64,000 nt of DNA from assembly GCF_009857885.1 (NCBI RefSeq), contig NZ_WWER01000009.1, forward strand, positions 95,327 through 159,326, given 5' to 3'. The notes under the pieces were generated by a model that worked only from the letters and a program-made list of their open reading frames with translations, made no database searches and was not told where the DNA came from. The stretch comes from Pusillimonas sp. TS35 (GTDB lineage Bacteria; Pseudomonadota; Gammaproteobacteria; Burkholderiales; Burkholderiaceae_B). The first letter of the stretch is position 1; every line of letters begins with the position of its first letter. Below are positions 48,360 to 56,950 of this stretch, one piece after another. A program made the position numbers and the translations under genes.

Positions 48360-49181
48360 TCAGGGCTGCATGCCCTGTTCGATCGCGCGGCAGGCTACAC
48401 GCAGCTTATGAACGTAATCGTCCAGATTGCTTTCGATCCGGTACAACGGGCCTGCAACCGATATCGCATAATGGCTGCCCGATATCGACAGCGGCCATGC
48501 AATCGCCCCGAGGTCGGGAAGGGATTCACCCAGGTTGGCGAACCAACCGCGCGCCAGCGATACCTGAATATCGGCCTCGATCCGCGCCGGCGTATTCAGC
48601 GTACGGTCGCTATAACCCTGCAACGGTGCCGCCAGCAGCCGGGCTCGCTCGTCACTTTCCATGGTCGACAACAATGCCTTGCCCAGCGAATTGGCGTGAA
48701 GCATTTTCTTGTCGCCCGGTACCGCCACATAACTGATCGGATTGGGCGAGGGCAGTACTTCGAGATACACCACCTCGTTGCCCGGGCTGACCTTACCCAG
48801 CACGACGGTCTCCGACGTTGCATCACGCAAGGCTTCCAGCGTGGGCAACAGCTTTTCGAGTATCGGATCGGCACGAGAGATACGCCTTGCCATCGCCTGC
48901 AGCCGCCCCGTCGGGTAATACCCCTGACGGCGGCCAATTTCGTACAGATAACCCAGGCTTACCAGTGTGCGCAGCAACGCAAGACAACTGGAAACCGGCG
49001 CGTCGAGATGACGGGCCAGTTCGGACAGCGCCAGCGGCCTGGCCTCGCGGGCGAAGATCTCGATAATCTCAATGACACGCAGCGCCGTCTTGACATTGCT
49101 CTCACCGCGGTCCGGCGCAGCGGCACGCACTGATGCGCGGGCGGTGGCCTTTCGCGGTGATGGGGTGTTCACAGCCTTCAT
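48360..49181 (-). CDS. IclR-family transcriptional regulator
   Basis: A 273-residue regulator: an N-terminal winged helix (ALRVIEIIEIFAREARPLALSELARHLDAPVSSCLALLRTLVSLGYL, about residues 30-80) and a C-terminal GAF-like effector domain (VVYLEVLPSPNPISYVAVPGDKKMLHANSLGKALLS). ATG 49181 has GAGGAG 5 nt upstream; the longer frame is spurious. It is the last gene of the run cupin-Bug-CoA transferase-acyl-CoA dehydrogenase-regulator and probably controls that run. Confidence 0.92.
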   Translation of the reverse strand: MKAVNTPSPRKATARASVRAAAPDRGESNVKTALRVIEIIEIFAREARPLALSELARHLDAPVSSCLALLRTLVSLGYLYEIGRRQGYYPTGRLQAMARRISRADPILEKLLPTLEALRDATSETVVLGKVSPGNEVVYLEVLPSPNPISYVAVPGDKKMLHANSLGKALLSTMESDERARLLAAPLQGYSDRTLNTPARIEADIQVSLARGWFANLGESLPDLGAIAWPLSISGSHYAISVAGPLYRIESNLDDYVHKLRVACRAIEQGMQP

Positions 49182-49249
49182 ACGCTCCTCTGCAAACCCG
49201 CACAATACGGCGCCCGGCGGCTGCCGCGACACCCCACCGGCGGCATCAA

Positions 49250-50416
49250 TCAATACGATTTGGGCAGCCCCAGCACCTTCTCGGCGATAAAGCACATGAT
49301 CAGTTGTGGACTGACCGGCGCGATGCGCGGGATGAAGCTCTCGCGCAAATAGCGCTCGACATGATACTCCTTTGCATAGCCCATGCCGCCCAGCGTCAGC
49401 ACAGCGGTCTGGCAGGCGTTGAAGGCTGCCTCGGCGGCAAGGTACTTGGCCGAATTGGCGAACTCACCGCAGGGCTTTCCCGCATCATAGAGCCATGCAG
49501 CCTTGCGCACCATCAGGTCAGCTGCCTCGAGTTGCATCCATGCTTGTGCGAGGGGATGCTGTATGCCCTGGTTCTGGCCGATGGGGCGCCCGAACACCAC
49601 GCGTTCGCCAGCATAGTCCACCGCCTTGGCCAGCGCCGCGCGCCCCAATCCTACCGCTTCCGAAGCGATCAGGATACGTTCGGGATTCAACCCGTGCAGG
49701 ATATATTCAAAGCCCCGGCCCTCTTCGCCGATGCGATGTTCCACCGGAATACGCAGGCCGTCGATGAACAACATGTTGGAATCCACCGATTTACGACCCA
49801 TTTTCTCGATCTCGCGCACTTCGACCTTGCTGCGGTCCAAGTCTGTGTAGAACAGCGACAGGCCCTGCGTAGGCTTTTTTACATCGGCCAGTGGCGTTGT
49901 GCGCGCAAGCAACAACATTTTATCCGCCACCTGCGCCGTCGAGATCCATATCTTTCGGCCGTGCACGACATAGCTGTCGCCATCACGCTCCGCACGCGTG
50001 GACAGTTTGGTGGTATCCAGTCCGGCGTCGGGTTCGGTCACGGCGAAACAGGCTTTCTGCTCACCATTGATAAGGGGAGGCAAGGCTTGCGCCCGCTGCG
50101 CCTCGCTGCCGAACACCACCACGGGGTTGAGGCCAAAGATATTCATATGGACGGCAGACGCACCCGAGAAGCCGGCGCCAGAGCGTGAAATCGTGTGCAT
50201 CATCAATGCCGCTTCGCTCATGCCCAACCCTGAGCCGCCCACCTCCTCCGGCATGGCGACCCCCAACCAGCCACCGTCAGCCAAGGCGCGGTGGAACTCA
50301 TGCGGATATTCGCCATCGCGATCGCGCGCAAGCCAGTATTCGTCTGGAAAGCGGCTGCAGGTCGCCTCAACCCCCTCGACCAACGCCTGCTGGTCGTCAC
50401 TCAGAATAAAACTCAT
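49250..50416 (-). CDS. Acyl-CoA dehydrogenase family protein
   Basis: A 388-residue FAD enzyme with N-terminal helical, middle (FAVTEPDAGLDTTKLSTRAE, the flavin signature) and C-terminal helical domains. In short- and medium-chain dehydrogenases the catalytic Glu lies in IYEGT after the RDAKI-type helix. Here the equivalent segment after HVERYLRESFIPRI reads APVSPQL, so that Glu is absent. The base may sit elsewhere, as in isovaleryl-CoA dehydrogenase, or the protein may not be a plain dehydrogenase. ATG 50416 follows GGTGG. It is coupled to the CoA-transferase gene 31 bp upstream. Confidence 0.9.
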   Translation of the reverse strand: MSFILSDDQQALVEGVEATCSRFPDEYWLARDRDGEYPHEFHRALADGGWLGVAMPEEVGGSGLGMSEAALMMHTISRSGAGFSGASAVHMNIFGLNPVVVFGSEAQRAQALPPLINGEQKACFAVTEPDAGLDTTKLSTRAERDGDSYVVHGRKIWISTAQVADKMLLLARTTPLADVKKPTQGLSLFYTDLDRSKVEVREIEKMGRKSVDSNMLFIDGLRIPVEHRIGEEGRGFEYILHGLNPERILIASEAVGLGRAALAKAVDYAGERVVFGRPIGQNQGIQHPLAQAWMQLEAADLMVRKAAWLYDAGKPCGEFANSAKYLAAEAAFNACQTAVLTLGGMGYAKEYHVERYLRESFIPRIAPVSPQLIMCFIAEKVLGLPKSY

Positions 50417-50447
50417 GGTTTCCACCACCTATCGGTTTTGTTGAATC

Positions 50448-51686
50448 TCACTCGCCGATCGCGACCCCAGCCTCGATCAAGGCATCGATGGCCGAGTCCG
50501 CCAGCCCCGCCTCTGTCAGCACTTCGCGGGTATGCTCGCCCAAGCGCGGTGCATGACGCCGGATTGCAAGCGGGGTATCGGAGTATGCACCTACCGGTGC
50601 GGGTGTACACACGCGGCCCTCCGAGGGATGGTCGAGTGCCTGGATCATGCCCACTTCGCGCAGGTGTGGATCTTCAAGCAGATCATCCACCGTGTATAAC
50701 GGCGCCACAGGGATATCCGCGCTTTCGAACGCCGAGATCCAGTGCGCGGTGGTATTGCCCGCCACCACTTCGGAGACAAAGCGGTAGGCCTCATCGATAT
50801 GCGCAGCGCGCGCAGTGTGCGAATTGAAGCGCGGGTCGCTCAGCAGATCAGCACGATCAATAAGTTGGAAAAAGCGAGTCCAATGCTTGTCGTTGTAGAT
50901 CAGCAGGCTGATATGGCCATCGGCTGTCGCATACGGCCGGCGGTACTGAACGAGCAGGCGCGCATAACCCGTTGGGCCCGCCGCCGGCACGAATGTGCGC
51001 CCGCCCATATGGTCGCCCAACACCAACTGCGACATGGCTTCGAACATGGGTACCTCGATGGCTTGACCGCGCCCGGATTCACGCGCCCGCAGCACGCCGG
51101 CAAGAATGGCGATAGCCACGTGCATGCCCACCGCACGATCGGCAAGCGTGAGGGGTGCATAGCGCGGCACATCACCCGAGTTGCGTTGATACAGCGACGG
51201 TATGCCCGTCATGCCCTGAATCAGATCATCATAGGCGGGACGGCCCGCATAGGGACCGGCCGCCCCGAAACCATAAGCACCCACATAGACGATGCGCGGG
51301 TTGACGGCGGCAACGTCTTCATAGGACAACCCCAGACGGACCATGGCCTGCCGCCGGGTGTTGTACAGCAACACATCTGCCGCACGAGCCAACGCCAGAC
51401 ACGCTTCGCGCCCTCGCGCTTCCTTGAGATTGAGCGCAATTGAACGCTTGTTGCGGTTCAGGTGCAGGTATATCGCGCCCATACCCCGATTGCGCATAGG
51501 ACCCACCGCACGCATATTATCGCCAGCGGGCGATTCCAGTTTGATCACATCCGCGCCCAGGTCGCCCAGTATCTGTGTGGCATACGGACCCATGACGACT
51601 GAACTCAAATCCAGAATGCGCAGCCCCTGCAGGGGGCCTGCAGTATCGTTCACCCCCACAGGCGCCGCGCGCTGCGTACTTGTCAT
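50448..51686 (-). CDS. Class III CoA-transferase (CaiB/BaiF family)
   Basis: A 412-residue enzyme that moves CoA between carboxylic acids. The N-terminal GLRILDLSSVVMGPYATQILGDLGADVIKLE and NRNKRSIALNLKEARG are standard, and the catalytic Asp is in GRPAYDDLIQGMTG. No close substrate can be read from sequence. It activates the acid that the neighbouring dehydrogenase would then oxidise. The gene follows the Bug receptor gene by 15 bp. Confidence 0.93.
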   Translation of the reverse strand: MTSTQRAAPVGVNDTAGPLQGLRILDLSSVVMGPYATQILGDLGADVIKLESPAGDNMRAVGPMRNRGMGAIYLHLNRNKRSIALNLKEARGREACLALARAADVLLYNTRRQAMVRLGLSYEDVAAVNPRIVYVGAYGFGAAGPYAGRPAYDDLIQGMTGIPSLYQRNSGDVPRYAPLTLADRAVGMHVAIAILAGVLRARESGRGQAIEVPMFEAMSQLVLGDHMGGRTFVPAAGPTGYARLLVQYRRPYATADGHISLLIYNDKHWTRFFQLIDRADLLSDPRFNSHTARAAHIDEAYRFVSEVVAGNTTAHWISAFESADIPVAPLYTVDDLLEDPHLREVGMIQALDHPSEGRVCTPAPVGAYSDTPLAIRRHAPRLGEHTREVLTEAGLADSAIDALIEAGVAIGE

Positions 51687-51701
51687 ATCTCAATTCAACC
51701 T

Positions 51702-52739
51702 TTATTGCGGCGTCACACCAGCGTCCTTGATCATCTTGCCCCACAGCACGTACTGATCCTTCACAAATTGCGCGAACGATTCGGGCGTACCACTGAATGC
51801 ATCGAAACCCAAATCAGCGAGGCGCTTTTTGACTTTGGGGTCAGTCACGATCTTATTGATCGCCGAATTCAACGTCTTGACAATCTCAGGCGGCATGCCG
51901 GCCGGGCCGAAATAGCCATTCCAGGAATTAATATCGAAATTCGTGACGCCTGCTTCCTTCATCGACGGCAGTTCCGGCAGCAATTGGCTGCGTTCCGCAG
52001 TAGACACCGCAAGCGCCCGCAGGCGGCCGCTGTCAACAAAAGGTTTGCCCGATGTCAAATCAGTGAACATGAAATCCACCTGCCCACCCACCAGATCCGT
52101 CAAGGCCTGTGGCGTGCCCTTGTAAGGCACATGCAGAAGGTCAAGGTTGGCAGCCACACCCAGCGTGCCGCCGGCGACAATGCCGGTGCTATTGCCGCTG
52201 GCGTAGGTCACTTCGCCTGGATGCTTCTTGGCGTAGTCGATCAGCTCTTGCACTGTTTTATAAGGCCGGCTGGGGTTGACGACCAGCATGAATGGCAGGT
52301 TGCCGCCACGTGCGATGGGTGTGAAGTCTTTGACCGGATCATAAGAAACATTCTTCATCAACCATGGTGCGGCCGAATGCGAAGTGTTCGTAGTGACAAA
52401 CAGCGTATAGCCATCTGGCGCGGCTTTAGCCACGTAGTTTGCCGCAATAGTGGCGTTGGCGCCGGGCTTGTTCTCCACTACCACGGGCTGGCCGAGATGC
52501 TTGGTAAGCTCCTCGGCAAAAATACGGCCCGCCGAATCCGTACCCGAACCAGCCGGGAATGGAACAATCAGGTTGATGGGGCGCTCGGGATAAGCCGCCG
52601 CAGCCGTACCGGCACACAGCGCCAAGCCCACTGCCATGGCGGCTGCGGCCCACTGGGCCAGCCCGATACGGCCAACGGCCGGCCGGCCGCCTTGTCGCGG
52701 GGCGCGCCAGCCTCCTGAAGCTTGTGTCAATTGTTCCAT
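51702..52739 (-). CDS. Bug-family tripartite tricarboxylate transporter receptor
   Basis: A 345-residue periplasmic receptor with a long N-region and a signal ending near AAAAYPERP. The Bug hallmarks YPERPINLIVPFPAGSGTDSAGRIF, GQPVVVENKPGANATIAANYVAKA and YASGNSTGIVAGG are present. Bug proteins bind carboxylic acids for TctAB-type importers or serve as free sensors. No tctA/tctB lies in this window, so it must share a distant permease or act alone. The start is ATG 52739 with AGGAG upstream. Confidence 0.93.
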   Translation of the reverse strand: MEQLTQASGGWRAPRQGGRPAVGRIGLAQWAAAAMAVGLALCAGTAAAAYPERPINLIVPFPAGSGTDSAGRIFAEELTKHLGQPVVVENKPGANATIAANYVAKAAPDGYTLFVTTNTSHSAAPWLMKNVSYDPVKDFTPIARGGNLPFMLVVNPSRPYKTVQELIDYAKKHPGEVTYASGNSTGIVAGGTLGVAANLDLLHVPYKGTPQALTDLVGGQVDFMFTDLTSGKPFVDSGRLRALAVSTAERSQLLPELPSMKEAGVTNFDINSWNGYFGPAGMPPEIVKTLNSAINKIVTDPKVKKRLADLGFDAFSGTPESFAQFVKDQYVLWGKMIKDAGVTPQ

Positions 52740-52826
52740 TCCTGTCTCCTTGTGTGTTAATGCGGCGGACTTGATACCGCCGCGCTTGCTGTACTTGCCA
52801 CGAACAGTACGCGCCCCGTATTCGCC

Positions 52827-53207
52827 CTATCGGGTGACCCGGGCCGGGTGCTCTTCATATGGCGGGGTGTAGATGACCAACAGGCGCGCGGGCTCATCGC
52901 TGGTGACGGTAAACACATGTTTCTTGTCGGGCGGGAAATAACAGCAGTCGCCCGCCTGCATCTGGCCGCGCTCGCCCTCGACCTCGACCTCCGCAGTGCC
53001 CGAAAGCAGATAGCACACTTGCTCGATGCCCGGATGCGCATGCGGCAGCGCACCCTGGTTTTTCTCGATAGTCCCTACCAAGACCTCGACATGCCGCGAA
53101 CCAACCGTTTCGGGGCTGATCAAGCGGCGGTTGACGGTACCAAGATGGTTGGCCGGCGAGTAACCGATAACATCCTGCTCCCGCACGATCCAGGAAGGCT
53201 TGCGCAT
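52827..53207 (-). CDS. Cupin-domain protein
   Basis: A 126-residue single-domain cupin. The first motif GALPHAHPGIEQVCYLLSGTAEVEVEGE and second GDCCYFPPDKKHVFTVTSDE supply the metal-site His and Glu residues. Its reaction is unknown; small cupins next to CoA-transferases often are isomerases or dioxygenases. ATG 53207 was preferred to GTG 53216 because CTGGAG is at the proper distance. It is the first gene of the IclR-linked run and separated from the Bug gene by 87 bp. Confidence 0.85.
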   Translation of the reverse strand: MRKPSWIVREQDVIGYSPANHLGTVNRRLISPETVGSRHVEVLVGTIEKNQGALPHAHPGIEQVCYLLSGTAEVEVEGERGQMQAGDCCYFPPDKKHVFTVTSDEPARLLVIYTPPYEEHPARVTR

Positions 53208-53270
53208 TTTCTGCACTCCAGAATTTCATATGTACGTAATCATTTTCACACACATAAAAATTGGCGGCAA

Positions 53271-53284
53271 TCGGGTAATCCCGA
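53271..53284. promoter_or_regulatory. Inverted repeat upstream of the cupin operon
   Basis: TCGGGTAATCCCGA has arms TCGGG/CCCGA around TAAT, 64 bp before the cupin start. It is a plausible IclR-type operator, or one for the convergent side; the link is inference. Confidence 0.3.
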
Positions 53285-53370
53285 ATCTGAAATAGCACCC
53301 TCAAAAAAAAGCCGCGACAGCCGGCCAACTGCCAACTGCCGCGGGCAATGCGCCACACAGACATCGTGGA

Positions 53371-53925
53371 CTATTTGCTGCCCCGGACAACACCGCAGGC
53401 CATCCGCCCTCCACCGCCGCCCAACGGCTTGGGTGCATCAGCATAGTTATCACCACCTTCGTGAATCATCAGAGAGCGGCCGGCCAACTGCTCCAGCTTG
53501 GTCAGACGAGGCGCCAGCACGGGATGCTCTGCCTTACCGTCCGCATCCACATAGAGCGCTGGCAAATCGCCCAGATGCCCCTCACCCCATGGCGCACCAT
53601 GCTTTCCGCGCTTATCGGGATCCAGGTGCCCGCCCGCAGCCCCCGCATGTGTCGTCTTGCCCTCTTTCTCACTTGGATTGCAACTGGGGTTCTCGTGTAC
53701 ATGAAAGCCATGCAGCCCCGGTTTAAGCCCGGAGAGCGCCGGCGTAAAAACAAGACCGTACGGTGACGGGGTGACTACAACCTGGCCAACTTCCTTGCCC
53801 GGCCCTTTATCTGTCGCCATGGCCATGGGCACCGTCACCTCAGCGTGCGCTGCGCCAACCCAGCCGGCGGCGCCCCACACAATGGCGAATGCCAGCCTGG
53901 CTCCCTTGTTGTAGATCGAAAGCAT
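53371..53925 (-). CDS. sodC: Periplasmic Cu,Zn superoxide dismutase
   Basis: A 184-residue precursor with a Sec signal ending AHAEV. The metal site is visible: [13 protein letters not shown] (copper His), [33 protein letters not shown] (bridging and zinc ligands), [11 protein letters not shown] and GGRMACGVV, whose Cys pairs with the one in PSCNP. It converts superoxide to peroxide and O2 in the periplasm. ATG 53925 follows AGGAGG. Confidence 0.95.
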   Translation of the reverse strand: MLSIYNKGARLAFAIVWGAAGWVGAAHAEVTVPMAMATDKGPGKEVGQVVVTPSPYGLVFTPALSGLKPGLHGFHVHENPSCNPSEKEGKTTHAGAAGGHLDPDKRGKHGAPWGEGHLGDLPALYVDADGKAEHPVLAPRLTKLEQLAGRSLMIHEGGDNYADAPKPLGGGGGRMACGVVRGSK

Positions 53926-54200
53926 GTACCCTCCTATCAGTCACTCAGACCGCCGCGCGGGCATCGGATTGATGCCGCTGGCCAGCACGAGCAACCGCCA
54001 TGCCTGCACTGGCCACCAACGATCGGACCAGCCTGTTCACCGCGGCCGGTGCCCTGCCCCGATCAACCTCTACATCGCGTCGCAATCCGCGCTCCTGCGA
54101 CGAGGCGCGCGTGGCGCACCGGGCGTCTTGCGTGCCGCTGCCATGTAGAATGATCGTTCATACGACACGTTTCGATCATCCATTGCTTCAGGGCTCGACT

Positions 54201-54716
54201 ATGCTGCGTCTCATGCTGCTTCGCCACGCCAAATCCGACCGATTGGAAGGCATCGCCGATCACGAGCGCCCGCTTGCATCGCGCGGCGTTAGGCAAGGCG
54301 AAGCCATGGGCAAATACATGGCCACCCACGGCCTGACGCCAGATCTCGCCCTCGTCTCTACTGCCCGCCGTGCTCAAGAAACCTGGGCGCTTGTGGCACC
54401 GGCCTTCGGCGCCGCTATCCCCCGCATCGATGAACCGCGCATTTACGATGCTTCGACGGCCGATCTACTGCATGTCATTCACGACATCACAGCGGGTGCG
54501 CATACTGCCATCCTGGTCGGCCACAACCCCGGGTTCGAGCAGCTGGCCACCACGCTGGCGGGCAGCGGGCAGCCGCACGCCATGTCGCGCCTGTCGCGCG
54601 AATACCCCACAGCCGGCTTGGCCGTGCTCGACTTCAAAATCGCCAACTGGCGCGATGTTGCTGCACGCGGGGGCTACCTCGAACGGTTCGAAACGCTCGG
54701 CACCATCAGCGGCTGA
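54201..54716 (+). CDS. SixA-like histidine phosphatase
   Basis: A 171-residue protein of the phosphoglycerate-mutase/histidine phosphatase superfamily. It starts MLRLMLLRHAKSD, the RHAKS form typical of SixA phosphohistidine phosphatases, with the second catalytic His in AILVGHNPGFEQL. SixA removes phosphate from His kinases or the nitrogen PTS in E. coli; the target here is unknown. ATG 54201 starts the homology; the long upstream frame is not supported. Confidence 0.9.
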   Translation: MLRLMLLRHAKSDRLEGIADHERPLASRGVRQGEAMGKYMATHGLTPDLALVSTARRAQETWALVAPAFGAAIPRIDEPRIYDASTADLLHVIHDITAGAHTAILVGHNPGFEQLATTLAGSGQPHAMSRLSREYPTAGLAVLDFKIANWRDVAARGGYLERFETLGTISG

Positions 54717-54776
54717 ATACGTCGGCGCGACGTCGGCCCGGCGCCTGAAAGGCAAGGGCTGACGTCGTCACGTCGT

Positions 54777-56177
54777 TCACAGCATCGGCTTGCCGCAGGG
54801 CATGAACTCACCCTCATCGGGAGCGCCCACAAACTCGAACTCCCTGCATAGCAGACGTCCGCGGGAAAATGTCATCATGGGCCAGCCCGTCACCGTCATG
54901 CCCTCATAGGGCGTGTAGTCCACATTGTGATGCAGCATGTCGTTGCCCAGTGTGACCTTGCGCTGTGGATCCCACAAAACCAGGTCGGCGTCCGCACCGA
55001 CCATGATCGACCCTTTACGTGGATACAGCCCATACAGCCGAGCCGGTTGTGTCGAGGTCAACGCAACAAATTGCTGCAAGGTGAGGCGACCGTCCATCAC
55101 CCCCGAAAACAACAAGGCAAGCCTGGTCTCCAGCCCCGGGATACCGTTGGGGATATGGTGAAACGGCTGCTGCCGGCCACGCAACATCTTGCCGGCCGGA
55201 TCGTCATAGCTGAACGGGGCGTGATCGGACGAAAAAACCGAGAAGACGTTGCCTGCCAAGGCACGCCAGACCGCCTCCTGATTCTGCGCGTCGCGAGGGG
55301 GCGGGCTGCATACACATTTGGCGCCTTCGTAGCCGTCCAGATCCAGACTCTGGGCGGTCAGATATAGATACTGTGGGCAGGTCTCCGCATAAATGCGCAG
55401 GCCTCTGTTGCGGGCCCAGCGAATCTGCTCAATCGCCTCCGCGCCGGACACGTGCACAATCAAGATAGGCACATCCACAAGCTCAGAGAATGAGATCGCG
55501 CGGTGCGTTGCTTCGCGCTCCACAACCTGCGGGCGCGACACGGCGTGATACTTGGGCGCCGTCTGCCCGGCGGCGATCAGGCCGTCGGTCAACCAAGCGA
55601 TGCAATCGGCGTTTTCCGCGTGCACCATCACCAAGGCTCCCGCCTGGCGGGCCACGGACATCACTTCCAGTATCTGTCTGTCGTTCAATTTCAGATCGTC
55701 ATATGTCATGTAAATCTTGAACGACGTATAACCTTGCGCGATCAGGTCCGGCAACTCTTCGTTGAGTACGGCAGGCGTTGGATCCGAAACAATAAGATGA
55801 AAAGCGTAATCGAGCGCCGAGCGGCCGGCGGCACGCTGATGATAGTCCTGCACCGCCGCACGCAGTGACCCACCTTTTTTCTGGGCCGCGAACGGGATGA
55901 TCGTCGTCGTGCCGCCACAGGCGGCGGAGCGCGAGCCACTGGCAAAGTCGTCTGCATTGCGCATGCCAAAATCCATGGGCTGATCAAGATGGCAGTGCGC
56001 GTCAACGCCACCCGGTAGCACCAGCATGCCGCCTGCATCCACTACCTCGCGCGCGGTGCCAAGGCTATGTCCCAGGGCCACGATACGTCCATCCCGGACT
56101 CCAATATCGCAGCTGAAACGATCAGCGGCAGTCACCACATCAGCATTGGTGACGATTAAATCGAATTTATCGTTCAT
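54777..56177 (-). CDS. Dihydropyrimidinase / D-hydantoinase
   Basis: A 466-residue cyclic amidohydrolase of the dihydropyrimidinase type. Metal-site residues are His61 and His63 in DAHCHLD, the carboxylated Lys in GYTSFKIYMTYDD, His in MVHAEN and in ILIVHVSGAEA, and the Asp in FSSDHAPF. It opens five- or six-membered imide rings such as hydantoins or dihydropyrimidines. The start overlaps the racemase stop by 4 nt. It is the last gene of the TRAP-racemase-hydantoinase operon. Confidence 0.93.
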   Translation of the reverse strand: MNDKFDLIVTNADVVTAADRFSCDIGVRDGRIVALGHSLGTAREVVDAGGMLVLPGGVDAHCHLDQPMDFGMRNADDFASGSRSAACGGTTTIIPFAAQKKGGSLRAAVQDYHQRAAGRSALDYAFHLIVSDPTPAVLNEELPDLIAQGYTSFKIYMTYDDLKLNDRQILEVMSVARQAGALVMVHAENADCIAWLTDGLIAAGQTAPKYHAVSRPQVVEREATHRAISFSELVDVPILIVHVSGAEAIEQIRWARNRGLRIYAETCPQYLYLTAQSLDLDGYEGAKCVCSPPPRDAQNQEAVWRALAGNVFSVFSSDHAPFSYDDPAGKMLRGRQQPFHHIPNGIPGLETRLALLFSGVMDGRLTLQQFVALTSTQPARLYGLYPRKGSIMVGADADLVLWDPQRKVTLGNDMLHHNVDYTPYEGMTVTGWPMMTFSRGRLLCREFEFVGAPDEGEFMPCGKPML

Positions 56178-56935
56178 TGAGACTCTCGCAGTGTGTTGCT
56201 CCGGCCAATCAAGGCCGCTAGTGAGGGCTCCAGATTGCGGGCATCCTTGCACGGCGGCGGCGCCAGAGACCCGGCCTGGCGCGGCCGGTAGCCAGCACGC
56301 GCCATCGCCTCCGCCATGCGGACAGCACTGCCGACACCGTCAATGAGCGGCACCGGCACCCTGTCCTCGATCTCCCGCGCCAATCCCGCCAGCGGCGCCC
56401 CCGCAAGTATGATGGAATCCGCCCCTTCACGTACCCGCTGCAAACACAGCTGCAGCAGCATATCGCGCGCCTCCTCGTGCACGGTGCCGACATCCGCGAA
56501 TGCCTGGCCCAGGCCGCGGTAGCCGCAAAACCGGTCCGACATACCCAGCGTCTGCACCACCTCCTGGTACCAGTGGCCGATCCGCTCGGATATGCCGACA
56601 ATCCCGAACCGACCGCCCAGCAAGAACGCATTCGCAAGCGCCGCCTCTGTCAGGCCAATCACCGGCATCGGCATGATCTCCCTGGCTTGGGCAACCCCAG
56701 GATCGCCAAACGCCGCCACAATTGCCGCATCGTGACCGGCATGATGGCGAGCCAGCAGCACAAATGTCTCGTAGGCTGCCACCACTGCTTCGGCGGGGGT
56801 TTCAATGTACGCCACGCCGGCCTGCGCGGTGCATAGCGTCAGCTGCGTATCCGGCAGCGCGGCCCTGCGGGCCTCCGCCTCAATCAGCGCAGTCACGCTT
56901 CCTGAAATATTGGGATTGATCACCAGCAGTTTCAT
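56174..56935 (-). CDS. Asp/Glu/hydantoin racemase family protein lacking the catalytic cysteines
   Basis: A 253-residue protein that starts LLVINPNISGSVTALIEAEA, the family entry, and has the fold's two half-sites. In hydantoin racemases the catalytic Cys pair lies in IACFGDPG and LGCAGM. Here the first reads VAAFGDPG (Ala75) and the second LAGAPL (Gly179), so neither Cys is present. The protein is unlikely to be a standard two-Cys racemase; it may be a hydrolase- or isomerase-like relative or a binding protein. It lies between the TRAP permease and the hydantoinase genes. Confidence 0.85.
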   Translation of the reverse strand: MKLLVINPNISGSVTALIEAEARRAALPDTQLTLCTAQAGVAYIETPAEAVVAAYETFVLLARHHAGHDAAIVAAFGDPGVAQAREIMPMPVIGLTEAALANAFLLGGRFGIVGISERIGHWYQEVVQTLGMSDRFCGYRGLGQAFADVGTVHEEARDMLLQLCLQRVREGADSIILAGAPLAGLAREIEDRVPVPLIDGVGSAVRMAEAMARAGYRPRQAGSLAPPPCKDARNLEPSLAALIGRSNTLRESQ

Positions 56936-56950
56936 TTCGCCTCCCTTCCT

